Positions 43,220 through 52,107 of a stretch of DNA of 64,000 nt are shown piece by piece. The translations under genes were made by a program, and so were the position numbers. Positions within the stretch are counted from its first letter, which is position 1. Each line of letters begins with the position of its first letter. The DNA comes from an uncultured Muribaculaceae bacterium (lineage in GTDB: Bacteria > Bacteroidota > Bacteroidia > Bacteroidales > Muribaculaceae), in contig CAJUKZ010000006.1 in assembly GCA_910586995.1 (NCBI GenBank), positions 47,862 through 111,861 on the forward strand, given 5' to 3'. A model generated the notes under the pieces. The model was not told the origin of the DNA, did not search any database, and worked only from the letters and a program-made list of their open reading frames with translations.

Positions 43220-44524
43220 TTATGTTTCAGGAACAGGGCCGATTGTGAATCTTGTAAGTCCGTCGGCTGCAGTGTCGAGCGAGAACGGGAATCCGTGCTG
43301 ACTGAGTATTTCGGCAACAAAGATCAATCCTATGCCCTGGCCTCCGGGTTTTGTGGAGAAAAACGGGGTGAATACCTTGCCTGCCGATTCAGGTTGGATT
43401 CCCGTGCCGTTGTCTGTGATGGTGATCGTTCTATCGGTTGTGCTAACAGACAGTTTTACATATCCGTCGGGTCGTAGTGCTGCACTTTCGGCCGCATTCT
43501 TGACTATGTTTACCAGTACCTGTTCCATCAGCACTGGATCAATAGCGGCTGTGAAGATTTCAGACGACTGTATTGGTGTAAAATGGAAGCTTACGTTTAA
43601 TTTGCGGCAGATATTTTCGAGGAATGGACAATTGTCTCCGAGCATGTCGGCTACAGAGAGGTTTTTTCTGTCTATTTCGGGTATTTTTGCAGCATCGGCA
43701 AACCGGCGTATGAAGCCGAGCATTCCGTTCACACGAGTCATACAGGCTTCGGCTGCATACTTGACAGGCTGGTCCGTTTCGGCAATCTCGCTTTCGGAGA
43801 CAGCCTGCAGCGTGGCAGTGATGCCTCCTACGGTGTTGTTTACTTCATGTACAATCATCCGTATAGCCTTACGGTAGGCTGCTTTTTCGGCAGAGGTGAC
43901 TTCTACGGATAGTTGTTCGATCAGGAAAAACGGATGACTGTATCCTTTGTCGAGAAAACTAAGGTGGGTCAGCCGGTATACCTCGGCGGACGCGAGCCGG
44001 ACGGTGCGTTGTTCGCCCGGCGACAGCATTCTCAGGAAACTGCACACCGGATTATCTATATTGTCGAGTGTATGACCTTCGATATTTTGTCCGAGTATGT
44101 TGCGGGCAGCCGGATTGCTTAGGCAGACACGGCGCATGCCGTCGAGCACGATCACACCCATCGGAGAGGCGTCAAGTACGAGATCCAGGAAATAATTCTG
44201 TTCCCGCAGACGTATGCGCTCGTTTTTCAGTTTATCCATAAGCGGATTGAAGACGTCTATTATGCGGTCAGTCTCGTATTGTCCGACTTTGATGAGTCTG
44301 CTGCTGAAATCCTGAGCGCGCAGTAGGTCGATACCGTCGGCTATAGTTCGTAGCGGGCGTATCACACGTCGGTAGAATATGACCGAGAAGGCGAGAATTA
44401 TGATTATGAATCCTTCGATCAGGTATACATGCCAAGATCCGGCAGATGATGCGTAGAACAATACCAATCCGCCGAGTATCAGTAGAAAACTTAGCAGTAT
44501 GAAATAGAAGGTCCTGATTCTCAT
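43220..44524 (-). CDS. NtrY-like membrane sensor histidine kinase
   Basis: A 434-residue kinase with two N-terminal membrane helices (about 6-25 and 34-51), a HAMP-like linker, and a PAS-like domain (about 110-200). The phospho-acceptor is H226 in IVHEVNNTVGG, a variant of the usual HEINNPL in which the Pro-Leu is replaced by Thr-Val. The C-terminal ATPase has an N-box (VNIVKNAAES), ITDNGTGI and GGQGIGL. With almost no periplasmic loop it probably senses a membrane or cytoplasmic signal. It overlaps the response-regulator gene by 4 bases and would phosphorylate that protein. Confidence 0.9.
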   Translation of the reverse strand: MRIRTFYFILLSFLLILGGLVLFYASSAGSWHVYLIEGFIIIILAFSVIFYRRVIRPLRTIADGIDLLRAQDFSSRLIKVGQYETDRIIDVFNPLMDKLKNERIRLREQNYFLDLVLDASPMGVIVLDGMRRVCLSNPAARNILGQNIEGHTLDNIDNPVCSFLRMLSPGEQRTVRLASAEVYRLTHLSFLDKGYSHPFFLIEQLSVEVTSAEKAAYRKAIRMIVHEVNNTVGGITATLQAVSESEIAETDQPVKYAAEACMTRVNGMLGFIRRFADAAKIPEIDRKNLSVADMLGDNCPFLENICRKLNVSFHFTPIQSSEIFTAAIDPVLMEQVLVNIVKNAAESAALRPDGYVKLSVSTTDRTITITDNGTGIQPESAGKVFTPFFSTKPGGQGIGLIFVAEILSQHGFPFSLDTAADGLTRFTIGPVPET

Positions 44525-45834
44525 CGCTTCAGTCGGTATTTCTCGATGCGTCGGTACAATGTCTGTCTGGTGATGCCAAGCGATGCGGATGCCTTGGACA
44601 GATTTCCATCGGCCGCAGCTATGGCTTCCTCCACAGCTTTCCGCTCCAATGATTCAAGTGATGCGGTGGATGCAGATGAGGTAAGCTCGCATGGCAGGTC
44701 GGAAGCCTCGACTACCGGTTTGTCGGCCACGAGTACCAGGCGCTCGACCATATTGCGCAATTCGCGTATGTTGCCGGGGTAGGGCAGTGATGCAAGCGTG
44801 TCCACAGCACTTGCAGCGAAAGCGATGTTTTTGCCTGAGCGGCTGTTGGTCTGCCGCAGGAAGTGGTCGATGAGAAGTGGAATATCGGCCCGGCGTTCGC
44901 GAAGCGGAGGTAGGGTTATGGTTATCAGATTGAGTCTGTAGAAAAGATCTTCGCGAAACGTATGATCTGCCACCATCTGTTCGAGAGGGGCATTCGTTGC
45001 GCTTACCACGCGTATGTCGGTATGCCGCATGCGGGAGTCTCCGAGTGGTTCGTAAGTATGTTCCTGAAGCACCCGCAGGAGTTTCACCTGAGATGCATGG
45101 TCGAGATCTCCGATCTCGTCGAGGAAAATAGTGCCTTTGTCGGCGAGCTCGAAACGACCCTTTCTGTCGGCGACAGCTCCGGTGAATGCACCTTTGCGGT
45201 GTCCGAACATCTCGCTTTCAAATAATTGTGTCGGTATGCCTCCGAGGTTAACCTTTATGAAGCTATTGGCCCGTCTGGGGCTGTTGCGGTGTATTGCCTC
45301 CGCTATGAGTTCTTTGCCTGTGCCATTTTCACCAAGGATCAATACAGAGGCATCTGTGGGAGCTATGCGCCGGATGGTGTCGAGTACCTTATTGAGTTGC
45401 GGTGAGTTTCCGATAATACCGGTCCGGTCAAAATCCGAGGTTTCTCCCAGTTCGCTTCCTTGTGGGGAGAGGCTTAGCACGGTGTTCACTCTTGAGAGCA
45501 GCGTACGGTTGTCCCAAGGTTTTGTGATGAAGTCGATCGCGCCGAGACGCATGCCCTCGACGGCCAAGGGAATACTACCCCAGGCGCTTATAAGTATAAC
45601 CGGCACATCAGGGCAAAGTATCTTGATCCGCCTGAGTAATTCAATCCCTTCGTCTCCGGATGTCGCAGCTCCGGAGTAGTTCATATCCATAAGGATGAGT
45701 CCGGGAGTTTGCCGGCGCACAATGGTGATGGCCTCATCCGGCGATGATGCTGTCACGACTTTATGGCCTGCGCGCGACAGGACCAACGAAAGAGATGCGC
45801 GTATGGCGCTGTCGTCGTCGACTATTAGGATCAT
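44521..45834 (-). CDS. NtrC-family sigma-54-dependent response regulator
   Basis: A 437-residue activator with an N-terminal receiver (phospho-acceptor D50 in LILMDMNY), a central AAA+ domain and a C-terminal Fis-type helix-turn-helix (GNLSKASASLGITRQTLYRRI). The AAA+ domain has Walker A GENGTGKE at 168-175, the sigma-54 contact loop GAFTGA at 215-220 and Walker B TIFLDEIGDL at 235-244. The intact GAFTGA loop means that it should activate RpoN-dependent promoters. It lies at the end of a transporter operon whose upstream region (51961-51976) carries a sigma-54 promoter, so the operon is probably its target. Confidence 0.95.
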   Translation of the reverse strand: MILIVDDDSAIRASLSLVLSRAGHKVVTASSPDEAITIVRRQTPGLILMDMNYSGAATSGDEGIELLRRIKILCPDVPVILISAWGSIPLAVEGMRLGAIDFITKPWDNRTLLSRVNTVLSLSPQGSELGETSDFDRTGIIGNSPQLNKVLDTIRRIAPTDASVLILGENGTGKELIAEAIHRNSPRRANSFIKVNLGGIPTQLFESEMFGHRKGAFTGAVADRKGRFELADKGTIFLDEIGDLDHASQVKLLRVLQEHTYEPLGDSRMRHTDIRVVSATNAPLEQMVADHTFREDLFYRLNLITITLPPLRERRADIPLLIDHFLRQTNSRSGKNIAFAASAVDTLASLPYPGNIRELRNMVERLVLVADKPVVEASDLPCELTSSASTASLESLERKAVEEAIAAADGNLSKASASLGITRQTLYRRIEKYRLKR

Positions 45835-45864
45835 ATTTGCAAATATATGAAAAATAAAACAAAC

Positions 45865-47343
45865 TCACCGGCTTATAAGGCTGGAAAAGTCAGCCTCGAT
45901 ACCTGTAGAGTGCTCGAAATCCCAGAGGGTGAGTGAGCGGAGCTGGTAATAGTAGAACCAGTACAGGTATAGCTGGCGTATGTATTCGCTTCTTGCCTCG
46001 TCTTTCTTTACCTGTGAGTCGTTAAGGTCGAGTGTTGAAATTTTTCCGAGAATATAGGTCTGGATGTTTGCGTCATAGCGGCGTAATGCTATGCCGTCGG
46101 CTGCTGCTGCAAGCTCGACTTGCTTTTTCTGATTGTTGAACCGTTCTGTGAGGATGAATATGTCTTGTTTGAAATCCAGGGATTCGCGGCGCAGTCTGGC
46201 CTCCACGACGTCGCGGTTGCTTTGAGCTACCTTTACCTGCCCGCGGCGTTTACCCCAGTCGACAAGTGGTATTTTTACTCCAAGTTCAACGACCTGATTG
46301 TCGCGCAGGCGGTTATATGCCCCGTCGAATCTGGAGTCTGTGCCGGTAAATCCGATCTGGGCAAACAGTGTTATCTGACGGAGTTGACCTTTGGCTTGTG
46401 CAACTTCATAGTCTGCTTCAAGTTGCCGGCGACGTATGTTGCGCGAGAATTTATTGCGTTCGAGCGCTTTGTCAAGCACGTCGGCATAGTCTACCTCGGG
46501 AGCGGACACCATTGCCGGTAGTGCCGGTATGATGCGGACATTTCCGTCCAGGTCAAGAAATGATCTGAGAGCGAACATCTTTTCATTAAGTGCCGATTCC
46601 GCCTCGGTCAGTGCCGATTCCGCTTCCAGAAGATTCAGTTCCATCTGCAGAAGGTCGTTTTTGCTAATCTGTCCCATCCGGCGTTTGGCTTCGGCTACTT
46701 CGTAGAGTCGTCGGGAATTGTCGTGGTTCTGGCGGGCTATATTCAGGTCTGAATCCGCCATAAGCAATTGGAAATAAGCTGAGATTGCTGTCATTGCTAC
46801 TTCCTCCGACGCCTGTAGGAATGCGGCTTGCGCCTCGCGATATCGTATTGGTTCGATTTTGTTCTCCCACCTGAATGTGTTGACTCCGAATACGGGCTGA
46901 TTGAGGGTCAATGCTACCGGGACAGACATGAATCTACCGTCGCCTTCTCCACTGAGCGTGCGCAGATAGTCGGCTGAAGTTTCAAGCGAGAGTGTTCCGC
47001 CGGTAAATGGTATGATCTGATTTACCGAAAGTTTTCCGTTGAGTCCGATGTAGTTGTTGCGCACGAAGGTATATGATCCGTCGTCGAGTTGGTAAGATGA
47101 ATAATTCTTCGTATAGGACGGTATCGTGCCTGAGAAGCTGAGTTCAGGGAGTCTGTTGGCTTTGAACGAACGCCATTGCCAATATGCAGTGCGTAGCTCG
47201 TTGACAGCGACTGATGCATCCAGGCTGTTGCTGCGTGCGAGCATTATTGCTTCGTCGAGCGACATGATCAGCGTGTCGGCGGATGCAGCTGTACAGAGTA
47301 TAGGCAATGACGATAATATTACGGAGATTATGTATCGCAGCAT
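45865..47343 (-). CDS. TolC-family outer-membrane efflux protein
   Basis: A 492-residue protein with a signal peptide (about 1-23) and the double repeat of long coiled-coil helices found in TolC-like trimers (for example SLDEAIMLARSNS, RRMGQISKNDLLQMELNLLEAES, and a C-terminal FNNQKKQVELAAAADGIALRRY). These form the outer-membrane duct for ABC or RND exporters. It lies 14 bases after the ABC ATPase gene and would complete a MacA-MacB-TolC-like tripartite pump, with the fusion protein and permeases encoded upstream. Confidence 0.9.
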   Translation of the reverse strand: MLRYIISVILSSLPILCTAASADTLIMSLDEAIMLARSNSLDASVAVNELRTAYWQWRSFKANRLPELSFSGTIPSYTKNYSSYQLDDGSYTFVRNNYIGLNGKLSVNQIIPFTGGTLSLETSADYLRTLSGEGDGRFMSVPVALTLNQPVFGVNTFRWENKIEPIRYREAQAAFLQASEEVAMTAISAYFQLLMADSDLNIARQNHDNSRRLYEVAEAKRRMGQISKNDLLQMELNLLEAESALTEAESALNEKMFALRSFLDLDGNVRIIPALPAMVSAPEVDYADVLDKALERNKFSRNIRRRQLEADYEVAQAKGQLRQITLFAQIGFTGTDSRFDGAYNRLRDNQVVELGVKIPLVDWGKRRGQVKVAQSNRDVVEARLRRESLDFKQDIFILTERFNNQKKQVELAAAADGIALRRYDANIQTYILGKISTLDLNDSQVKKDEARSEYIRQLYLYWFYYYQLRSLTLWDFEHSTGIEADFSSLISR

Positions 47344-47357
47344 AGTCTGGTATCGGT

Positions 47358-48029
47358 TTATTCCACTTGTCTGCCGTCGAAGAATCGGATGATCCTGTCG
47401 GTGAGCGCGGCCTGAGCTTCATTGTGTGTCACCATCACTATGGTGCGTCCGTCTTCTTTGTTCAGTTTGTGAAGGATCTCCATGATCTCGTGACCCATAC
47501 GGGAATCGAGGTTGCCTGTTGGCTCATCGGCGAGGATGATGTCCGGGTTCCCAACTATTGCCCTTGCAATGGCCACACGCTGGCATTGTCCGCCGGAGAG
47601 TTGTGAGGGGAAGTGTTTCATTCGGTGGCTGAGTCCTACGCGCTCCAGTACGGCAGCTGCCATCTTACGCCGGTCGGATGCCTTCATATTTCTGTATATC
47701 AGAGGTATCTCAACATTGTCGAGTACGTTGAGTGAATTGATCAGGTGGAAACTCTGGAAGACAAATCCAAGATTGGCATTTCGGAATTGCGCGAGTTTGC
47801 TGTCGGACATATTCTCGGATGATACGTCTTTTATTGTAACCTTGCCGGATGAGGGTTTGTCGAGAAGACCTATGATGTTGAGCAATGTTGACTTTCCACA
47901 CCCGGATGGTCCCATTATGCTCACGAATTCACCCTTTTCGATACTGAAGTTCACATTTTCGAGGGCATGGGTCTCTATTTCCTTGGTGCGGTATATGCGG
48001 TTTACCTCGTGTAGTGTTATTATAGCCAT
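47358..48029 (-). CDS. MacB/LolD-type ABC transporter ATPase
   Basis: A 223-residue ATPase with Walker A GPSGCGKST (about residues 39-47), Q-loop NLGFVFQSFHL, signature LSGGQCQRVAIARA, Walker B IILADEPTGNLD and the switch histidine in VTHN. It belongs to the MacB/LolD group that powers FtsX-type permeases by mechanotransmission rather than by a classical transport channel. It is encoded between the permease genes and the TolC-like gene, and it serves the two separate permeases here. Confidence 0.95.
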   Translation of the reverse strand: MAIITLHEVNRIYRTKEIETHALENVNFSIEKGEFVSIMGPSGCGKSTLLNIIGLLDKPSSGKVTIKDVSSENMSDSKLAQFRNANLGFVFQSFHLINSLNVLDNVEIPLIYRNMKASDRRKMAAAVLERVGLSHRMKHFPSQLSGGQCQRVAIARAIVGNPDIILADEPTGNLDSRMGHEIMEILHKLNKEDGRTIVMVTHNEAQAALTDRIIRFFDGRQVE

Positions 48030-48067
48030 AATATTATATAAATTAGAAGTTATTCATTGATTGTCGG

Positions 48068-49366
48068 TTATTCGTCGCGCAGGGCATCGACGGGATTTAC
48101 CCGGCTTATCCGCCTTGCCGGTATATATATGCCGATACATACTACTATGAGCAGCACAGCGAGCACTATAGCGGAGATGATTGCGAAATGCACGGGGAAG
48201 TCTGTCACCCAATCGGGAGGACACGAGGCTTTTGAGATGATAAGACGGTCTTTTTCTGCCAGGCCGTTGTTAAGTCCCCATTGCAGGTACAGCAGACATC
48301 CTATGGCCCAGGTGAACAGAACGAGCAGTACTCCTTCCCACATCATCGTGGCTGTGATGAATCGCGGTGATGCGCCGAAAGATTTCATTATACCGGCTTC
48401 ATGGCTGCGGCTACGAGTCTGAAGCCAGAATATACCTGTGACGCCGAGCATGAGCGAGCCCATGAAAAATATAAGAAGACATGTGCCGAGTATTTTTCCA
48501 CCTGTGACACCACGGTTCTTTTCTTCTTCTTTTGCAAGCGCGTCCAATGACTTGATGGAGGAGCAATAATAATTGCCTTTGCGAAGTTCTTTGCGTATGC
48601 TTTCATCCTCAGCGAAGTCTTCGGTTGACTCACCGGGGCGGAGTCTTGCCAGAAATGAAAAGTTCTCAGATACTTTTCCGGAATAATATACGGGGAACAT
48701 ATTGGACTGGGAAAAAGTGTAGAATCGAGTGTTTGTGAAACCCTTTAAGCGGACATTGCCTATGACTCCTACTATTCGCCTGGGTTTGTAGTAATCGCGC
48801 CCTTCAAGAATTTGCCCTACTGCATTTCCATTTGGGAACAGATGTTTGGCGATGTCTTCGGTCACAATTATGTCGCCATCGCCTAAATGCATATCGTCTA
48901 TTTCGGCTATTGTCGGACTACCCTCTACACTGCTTGCTCCGAGAGTGGCGAAGAATCCGGTCTCGGGAACATAATATCCTTCCATTGCCTGAATAGTGTC
49001 CGTACTCCAGAAAGATGTTAGATTTGTGGATGGTGATTCCGGGCTGTAGTATTGGCTTGTCGGGGTTACTCTCTCCACTTGCGGAAGTTTTTCCAGCGAC
49101 CGGCGTATGTCGGCGATATGTTTGCCGGCAATGTCTTTTTCCGACGCAGCACGATCGTATCTTGTAGATAAGGTATCGTATGTATTGAACCACAATTGTA
49201 CCAGGCGGTCGCGGTCGTAGCCAAGTGGCTGGGCTGTGTCGTAGACACGCACTGCTACCGGATCAATTATCAGCCAGGCAATGATAGTGACCACAACAAG
49301 TTCGATGGCAAGCCAGATGTTGTTGCCTCTGCGTGCCCATAGATTTTTTAATGCGATTTTAATCAT
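48068..49366 (-). CDS. FtsX/MacB-type ABC permease, subunit 2
   Basis: A 432-residue permease. The start is set at MIKIALKNLWARRGNN (ATG at 49364-49366), where the family begins; the longer frame to 49483 runs into the preceding gene. One N-terminal membrane helix is followed by a large periplasmic MacB_PCD domain (about 45-270) and three C-terminal helices of the FtsX domain, ending in ARRISRVNPVDALRDE, which is typical of MacB-type permeases. It is paired with the permease gene upstream and probably forms a heterodimer. Confidence 0.9.
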   Translation of the reverse strand: MIKIALKNLWARRGNNIWLAIELVVVTIIAWLIIDPVAVRVYDTAQPLGYDRDRLVQLWFNTYDTLSTRYDRAASEKDIAGKHIADIRRSLEKLPQVERVTPTSQYYSPESPSTNLTSFWSTDTIQAMEGYYVPETGFFATLGASSVEGSPTIAEIDDMHLGDGDIIVTEDIAKHLFPNGNAVGQILEGRDYYKPRRIVGVIGNVRLKGFTNTRFYTFSQSNMFPVYYSGKVSENFSFLARLRPGESTEDFAEDESIRKELRKGNYYCSSIKSLDALAKEEEKNRGVTGGKILGTCLLIFFMGSLMLGVTGIFWLQTRSRSHEAGIMKSFGASPRFITATMMWEGVLLVLFTWAIGCLLYLQWGLNNGLAEKDRLIISKASCPPDWVTDFPVHFAIISAIVLAVLLIVVCIGIYIPARRISRVNPVDALRDE

Positions 49367-49397
49367 GGAGTGAAGTCTTTTTTTGTGTATGAGGGTT

Positions 49398-50687
49398 CTA
49401 TCGCTTTTGATTGAGGGATTCCACGATCGGATGTCGCAGCGACCACCATACGGGAATATATGAAGAAAGAAGATTAAGCACAAGTGTCAGTATAAGTACT
49501 AAACCGAAAATTCCGGGAGAGAAAAGCATTTCGGGAGTGAGTCGGGTATTGTCGGGCAGTTCGGCATTTCCGATCATTCCGAAAATGACGCTTCCGATAG
49601 TGTTGATCAGTATCCATGACAGAACAAGACCGATTATCGCGCCAGTCAATGTCAGCAGCATGTTTTCCACGATCACTTGCCAGAGCAGTGTCCGGCGTTT
49701 GGCTCCGAAGCTTTTACGGATGCCCATTTCCTGCTTCCTTTGTTCCATGCGTCCTACAATCATTCCTGACAGGTTCATGGCCGGAACAATAAGCAATATA
49801 AGAGCGATTATGGAGAAATAACCCAAGGCAGGGCTATCATCGAATCCTCCGCCGAACACACGTGTGTAGTGTGATATCGGACGGTCATATGTGTTGACCT
49901 CAAGGTTTATATCTTTATTGGCTGTGATTACAGGCTGGAAATAGTGCCTGAATTCGTCTGCCATCTGCTGGAGTGTCACTCCATCTTTGGGGATTGCTGT
50001 CACTATCAGAGCGCCTACTATTATATTGCTGTACGGAAGTATATTACGGTCTGTAGAATAGGGGATATATGCCATCGCAGACGATATGAGTATGTTGGAT
50101 GGTTCTTTTACTACCCCTATGACCTTATAGTCCAAGTAGTTGATTTTGATCAGGCGTCCGGTACATCCGGTAGGGCTGCCGAACAGTCTTTCTGCTGTTA
50201 AGTCGGATAGAATCACGACTTTGGAATCTGATTTGAATTCATCATCGGACAAAGGTCTGCCCTCGACGAAATCGAAGTCATATACTTTGAAAAATCCGGG
50301 ATTCACATACGTTACGTTGAGTGGGACCTCATTGCCGTTTTCATCGGAATAATTTCTTCTGTTATCAAAATCAGACTTATAGAATGCTGCATATTTATCG
50401 ATAGTCTTCATTGAGTCTATCACATTATTGACAGTCCATTCCGAGAGCCACCATTGTTGTTGCATGGTTTGGTCGCCCGGTGCTTTGTATGATGTCGACA
50501 GACAGTCGAAATAAACAGTGTTCAACCTGTTGTATTCGGGATACAGCGGGGCAAGATTGGCATATAAAGCCATCGACAGCACCATGACAGCGGCGATCGA
50601 GAGTGCTACTCCTCCTATATATAGGGAGCTGTACAGTTTTTCGGTGCGCATCATGAGCCATGATTGCCGGAGGTACTTTTTAATCAT
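49398..50687 (-). CDS. FtsX/MacB-type ABC permease, subunit 1
   Basis: A 429-residue permease with the same layout as its neighbour: first helix within residues 20-45, MacB_PCD periplasmic domain (for example VKVIGVVKEP as KVIGVVKEP), and three C-terminal helices, the first followed by RKQEMGIRKSFGAKRRTLL, the usual loop after the first FtsX helix. It ends in PIVESLNQKR. Its ATG overlaps the stop of the membrane-fusion gene by 4 bases. Exporters of this four-part type carry peptides, antibiotics or lipoprotein-like cargo; the substrate here is not known. Confidence 0.9.
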   Translation of the reverse strand: MIKKYLRQSWLMMRTEKLYSSLYIGGVALSIAAVMVLSMALYANLAPLYPEYNRLNTVYFDCLSTSYKAPGDQTMQQQWWLSEWTVNNVIDSMKTIDKYAAFYKSDFDNRRNYSDENGNEVPLNVTYVNPGFFKVYDFDFVEGRPLSDDEFKSDSKVVILSDLTAERLFGSPTGCTGRLIKINYLDYKVIGVVKEPSNILISSAMAYIPYSTDRNILPYSNIIVGALIVTAIPKDGVTLQQMADEFRHYFQPVITANKDINLEVNTYDRPISHYTRVFGGGFDDSPALGYFSIIALILLIVPAMNLSGMIVGRMEQRKQEMGIRKSFGAKRRTLLWQVIVENMLLTLTGAIIGLVLSWILINTIGSVIFGMIGNAELPDNTRLTPEMLFSPGIFGLVLILTLVLNLLSSYIPVWWSLRHPIVESLNQKR

Positions 50688-51931
50688 TTTAGTCTTATTT
50701 TGGAAGATTTGAATTTACTTAGGTCGGTCAGTACTATTTTTTCGCCGGGCAGTATGCCGCTCTTTACTTCGATGTAGTCGTAGTTGGAAGCACCGAGATT
50801 TGCAGTACGACGTTCAATATATTTACCTGTTTTGTCAGCCACGAACACATCGTAGATACCAGGACCTGAGAAATGTTGAAGAAGGGGTATGCGGGTCACG
50901 CTGTCCATAACCTCCCAGATGATATGAACATCGGCTTTCAAGCCTGGACGCAGTGCCGGGTCGTTGTCGTTTTCGAGCGATACTGAGAAATTGATCATTC
51001 CTCCTGAGCTTTGTGGAGTCAGGTTACTTATATGTCCTGTGAATTCCTTTCGTCCAACCAAGACGACTACCGGCGCGCCTGCTCGGACTTTGTCGATAAG
51101 GTTTTCTGATACGGAACTTTCCACTTTGAAATGGCTCAGATCAGCTATTGTCGCCACATGGTGTCCGGCAGAAACCGGTTTGCCTATACCGTTTTCAATC
51201 ATGGTGACAGTGCCTTTGCGCGGCGACCGTATCTCGGCTTCGGTGAGAATCTGTTCCTGTAGGGCGAGATTGCGGACACTGATTCCTGATTCGATGCGTT
51301 TGGCGCGAATGCCGGCCTCACGCGAATTACGTTCGTTGGACAGTTGCAGTTGCAATTGCTCGAGTTCAAGTCTGGCTGTGTGTAGACGTAGCGAAGCCTC
51401 CCGCACACGGTCGCCTGTGCCTGTGCCGAGGCTGTCGAGGTATTTTTCGTTTATGACCTCAGTTTCCAGTCTGCTTACCTCCATTTCCTTGACTTTAAGC
51501 CTCATTTCAAGGTCTGTCAGAGCTGTGGTGGAGGCAAGTTGCATTTGTTCGATTTCCAAGTCTTTCATGTTTTGGGCATCTGCCATCTTGTCTACTTCGG
51601 CGCGTATAGCCGATAGGTCAAGGCGCAGGATGGGTGTGCCTGCATCCACCGTGTCACCGGCCTGGAGATATATCTCCATTATGCGCGATGCTATAGGAGA
51701 TACTACGGCTATCTCGACGGCAGGTTCAATCCGTCCGATCGAGGGAACGGTTGTCTCGATAGCACCGGTGTCAGCTGTAGCAAATTCGATACTTGAGGCC
51801 TTTACGGAAGAAAGATCAATAGACAAAAGCCATGCAATCAGGGCGATAGTGGCTAATGATGTTGAACTCAATAAAATGATCTTTTTGCGTCTGGCGCGTA
51901 TGATTTCTTGTCTTGGCAGTGGTCTGTCCAT
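50684..51931 (-). CDS. Membrane-fusion (HlyD/MacA-like) periplasmic adaptor
   Basis: A 415-residue adaptor with one N-terminal membrane anchor (about 19-37), a lipoyl-like half-motif (GRIEPAVEIAVVSPIASRIMEIYLQ and later IRSPRKGTVTMIENGIGKPV) around a long coiled coil (about 110-220), and beta-barrel domains. It links the inner-membrane ABC permeases to the TolC-like duct. The ATG at 51931 is preferred over that at 51964, because the latter lies within the -12 element of the sigma-54 promoter and so upstream of the expected transcript start. It is the first gene of a seven-gene operon that ends with its own two-component system. Confidence 0.9.
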   Translation of the reverse strand: MDRPLPRQEIIRARRKKIILLSSTSLATIALIAWLLSIDLSSVKASSIEFATADTGAIETTVPSIGRIEPAVEIAVVSPIASRIMEIYLQAGDTVDAGTPILRLDLSAIRAEVDKMADAQNMKDLEIEQMQLASTTALTDLEMRLKVKEMEVSRLETEVINEKYLDSLGTGTGDRVREASLRLHTARLELEQLQLQLSNERNSREAGIRAKRIESGISVRNLALQEQILTEAEIRSPRKGTVTMIENGIGKPVSAGHHVATIADLSHFKVESSVSENLIDKVRAGAPVVVLVGRKEFTGHISNLTPQSSGGMINFSVSLENDNDPALRPGLKADVHIIWEVMDSVTRIPLLQHFSGPGIYDVFVADKTGKYIERRTANLGASNYDYIEVKSGILPGEKIVLTDLSKFKSSKIRLK

Positions 51932-51960
51932 TGGTGTCGATGGTTTTTGACAAAAGTGAA

Positions 51961-51976
51961 GCATTAATTATGCCAA
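51961..51976 (-). promoter_or_regulatory. Sigma-54 (-24/-12) promoter of the efflux/two-component operon
   Basis: Read on the minus strand the site is TTGGCATAATTAATGC. It has the invariant GG (-24) and GC (-12) separated by exactly 10 bases, the TGGCA core, and TGC followed by T, matching TGGCACGN4TTGCW except at three less strict positions. It sits 30 bases before the preferred start codon at 51931. The operon it precedes encodes an NtrC-type activator with an intact GAFTGA loop, which fits autoregulation. Confidence 0.75.
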
Positions 51977-52017
51977 TCTGTCAATATGTTGATTATCAGC
52001 AAACACTATTTTTGGTG

Positions 52018-52086
52018 GTGTACGTTTTCGGACATAAATGTGTACGGGTGTACGGCGATAAACAAACGTGTGTCCGGGTGTGTTCC
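52018..52086. repeat. Cluster of GTGTnCG repeats, probable enhancer for the NtrC-type regulator
   Basis: Five GTGTnCG-like units lie on the plus strand: GTGTACG at 52018, 52040 and 52048, GTGTCCG at 52070 and GTGTTCC at 52080. A reverse unit, CGGACAT, lies at 52029. Spacings alternate at 22, 8, 22 and 10 bases. CGGACA (52029-52034) and TGTCCG (52071-52076) also form an inverted pair 42 bases apart, four helical turns. The cluster lies about 45-110 bases upstream of the -24 element, a usual distance for sigma-54 enhancers. It could also act on the divergent ndh gene, which starts 22 bases downstream of the cluster. Confidence 0.6.
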
Positions 52087-52107
52087 ATATAATATAAACT
52101 GTAATTT

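Noticed and set aside
50964..51950. 328-codon plus-strand frame opposite the adaptor gene
   Set aside because: The Ser/Arg/Ile-rich composition is a typical shadow of a biased reverse strand. It runs against a well-supported adaptor protein.
51932..51964. Upstream ATG (51964) as start of the adaptor protein
   Set aside because: It overlaps the -12 element of the sigma-54 promoter and would lie upstream of the transcript start.
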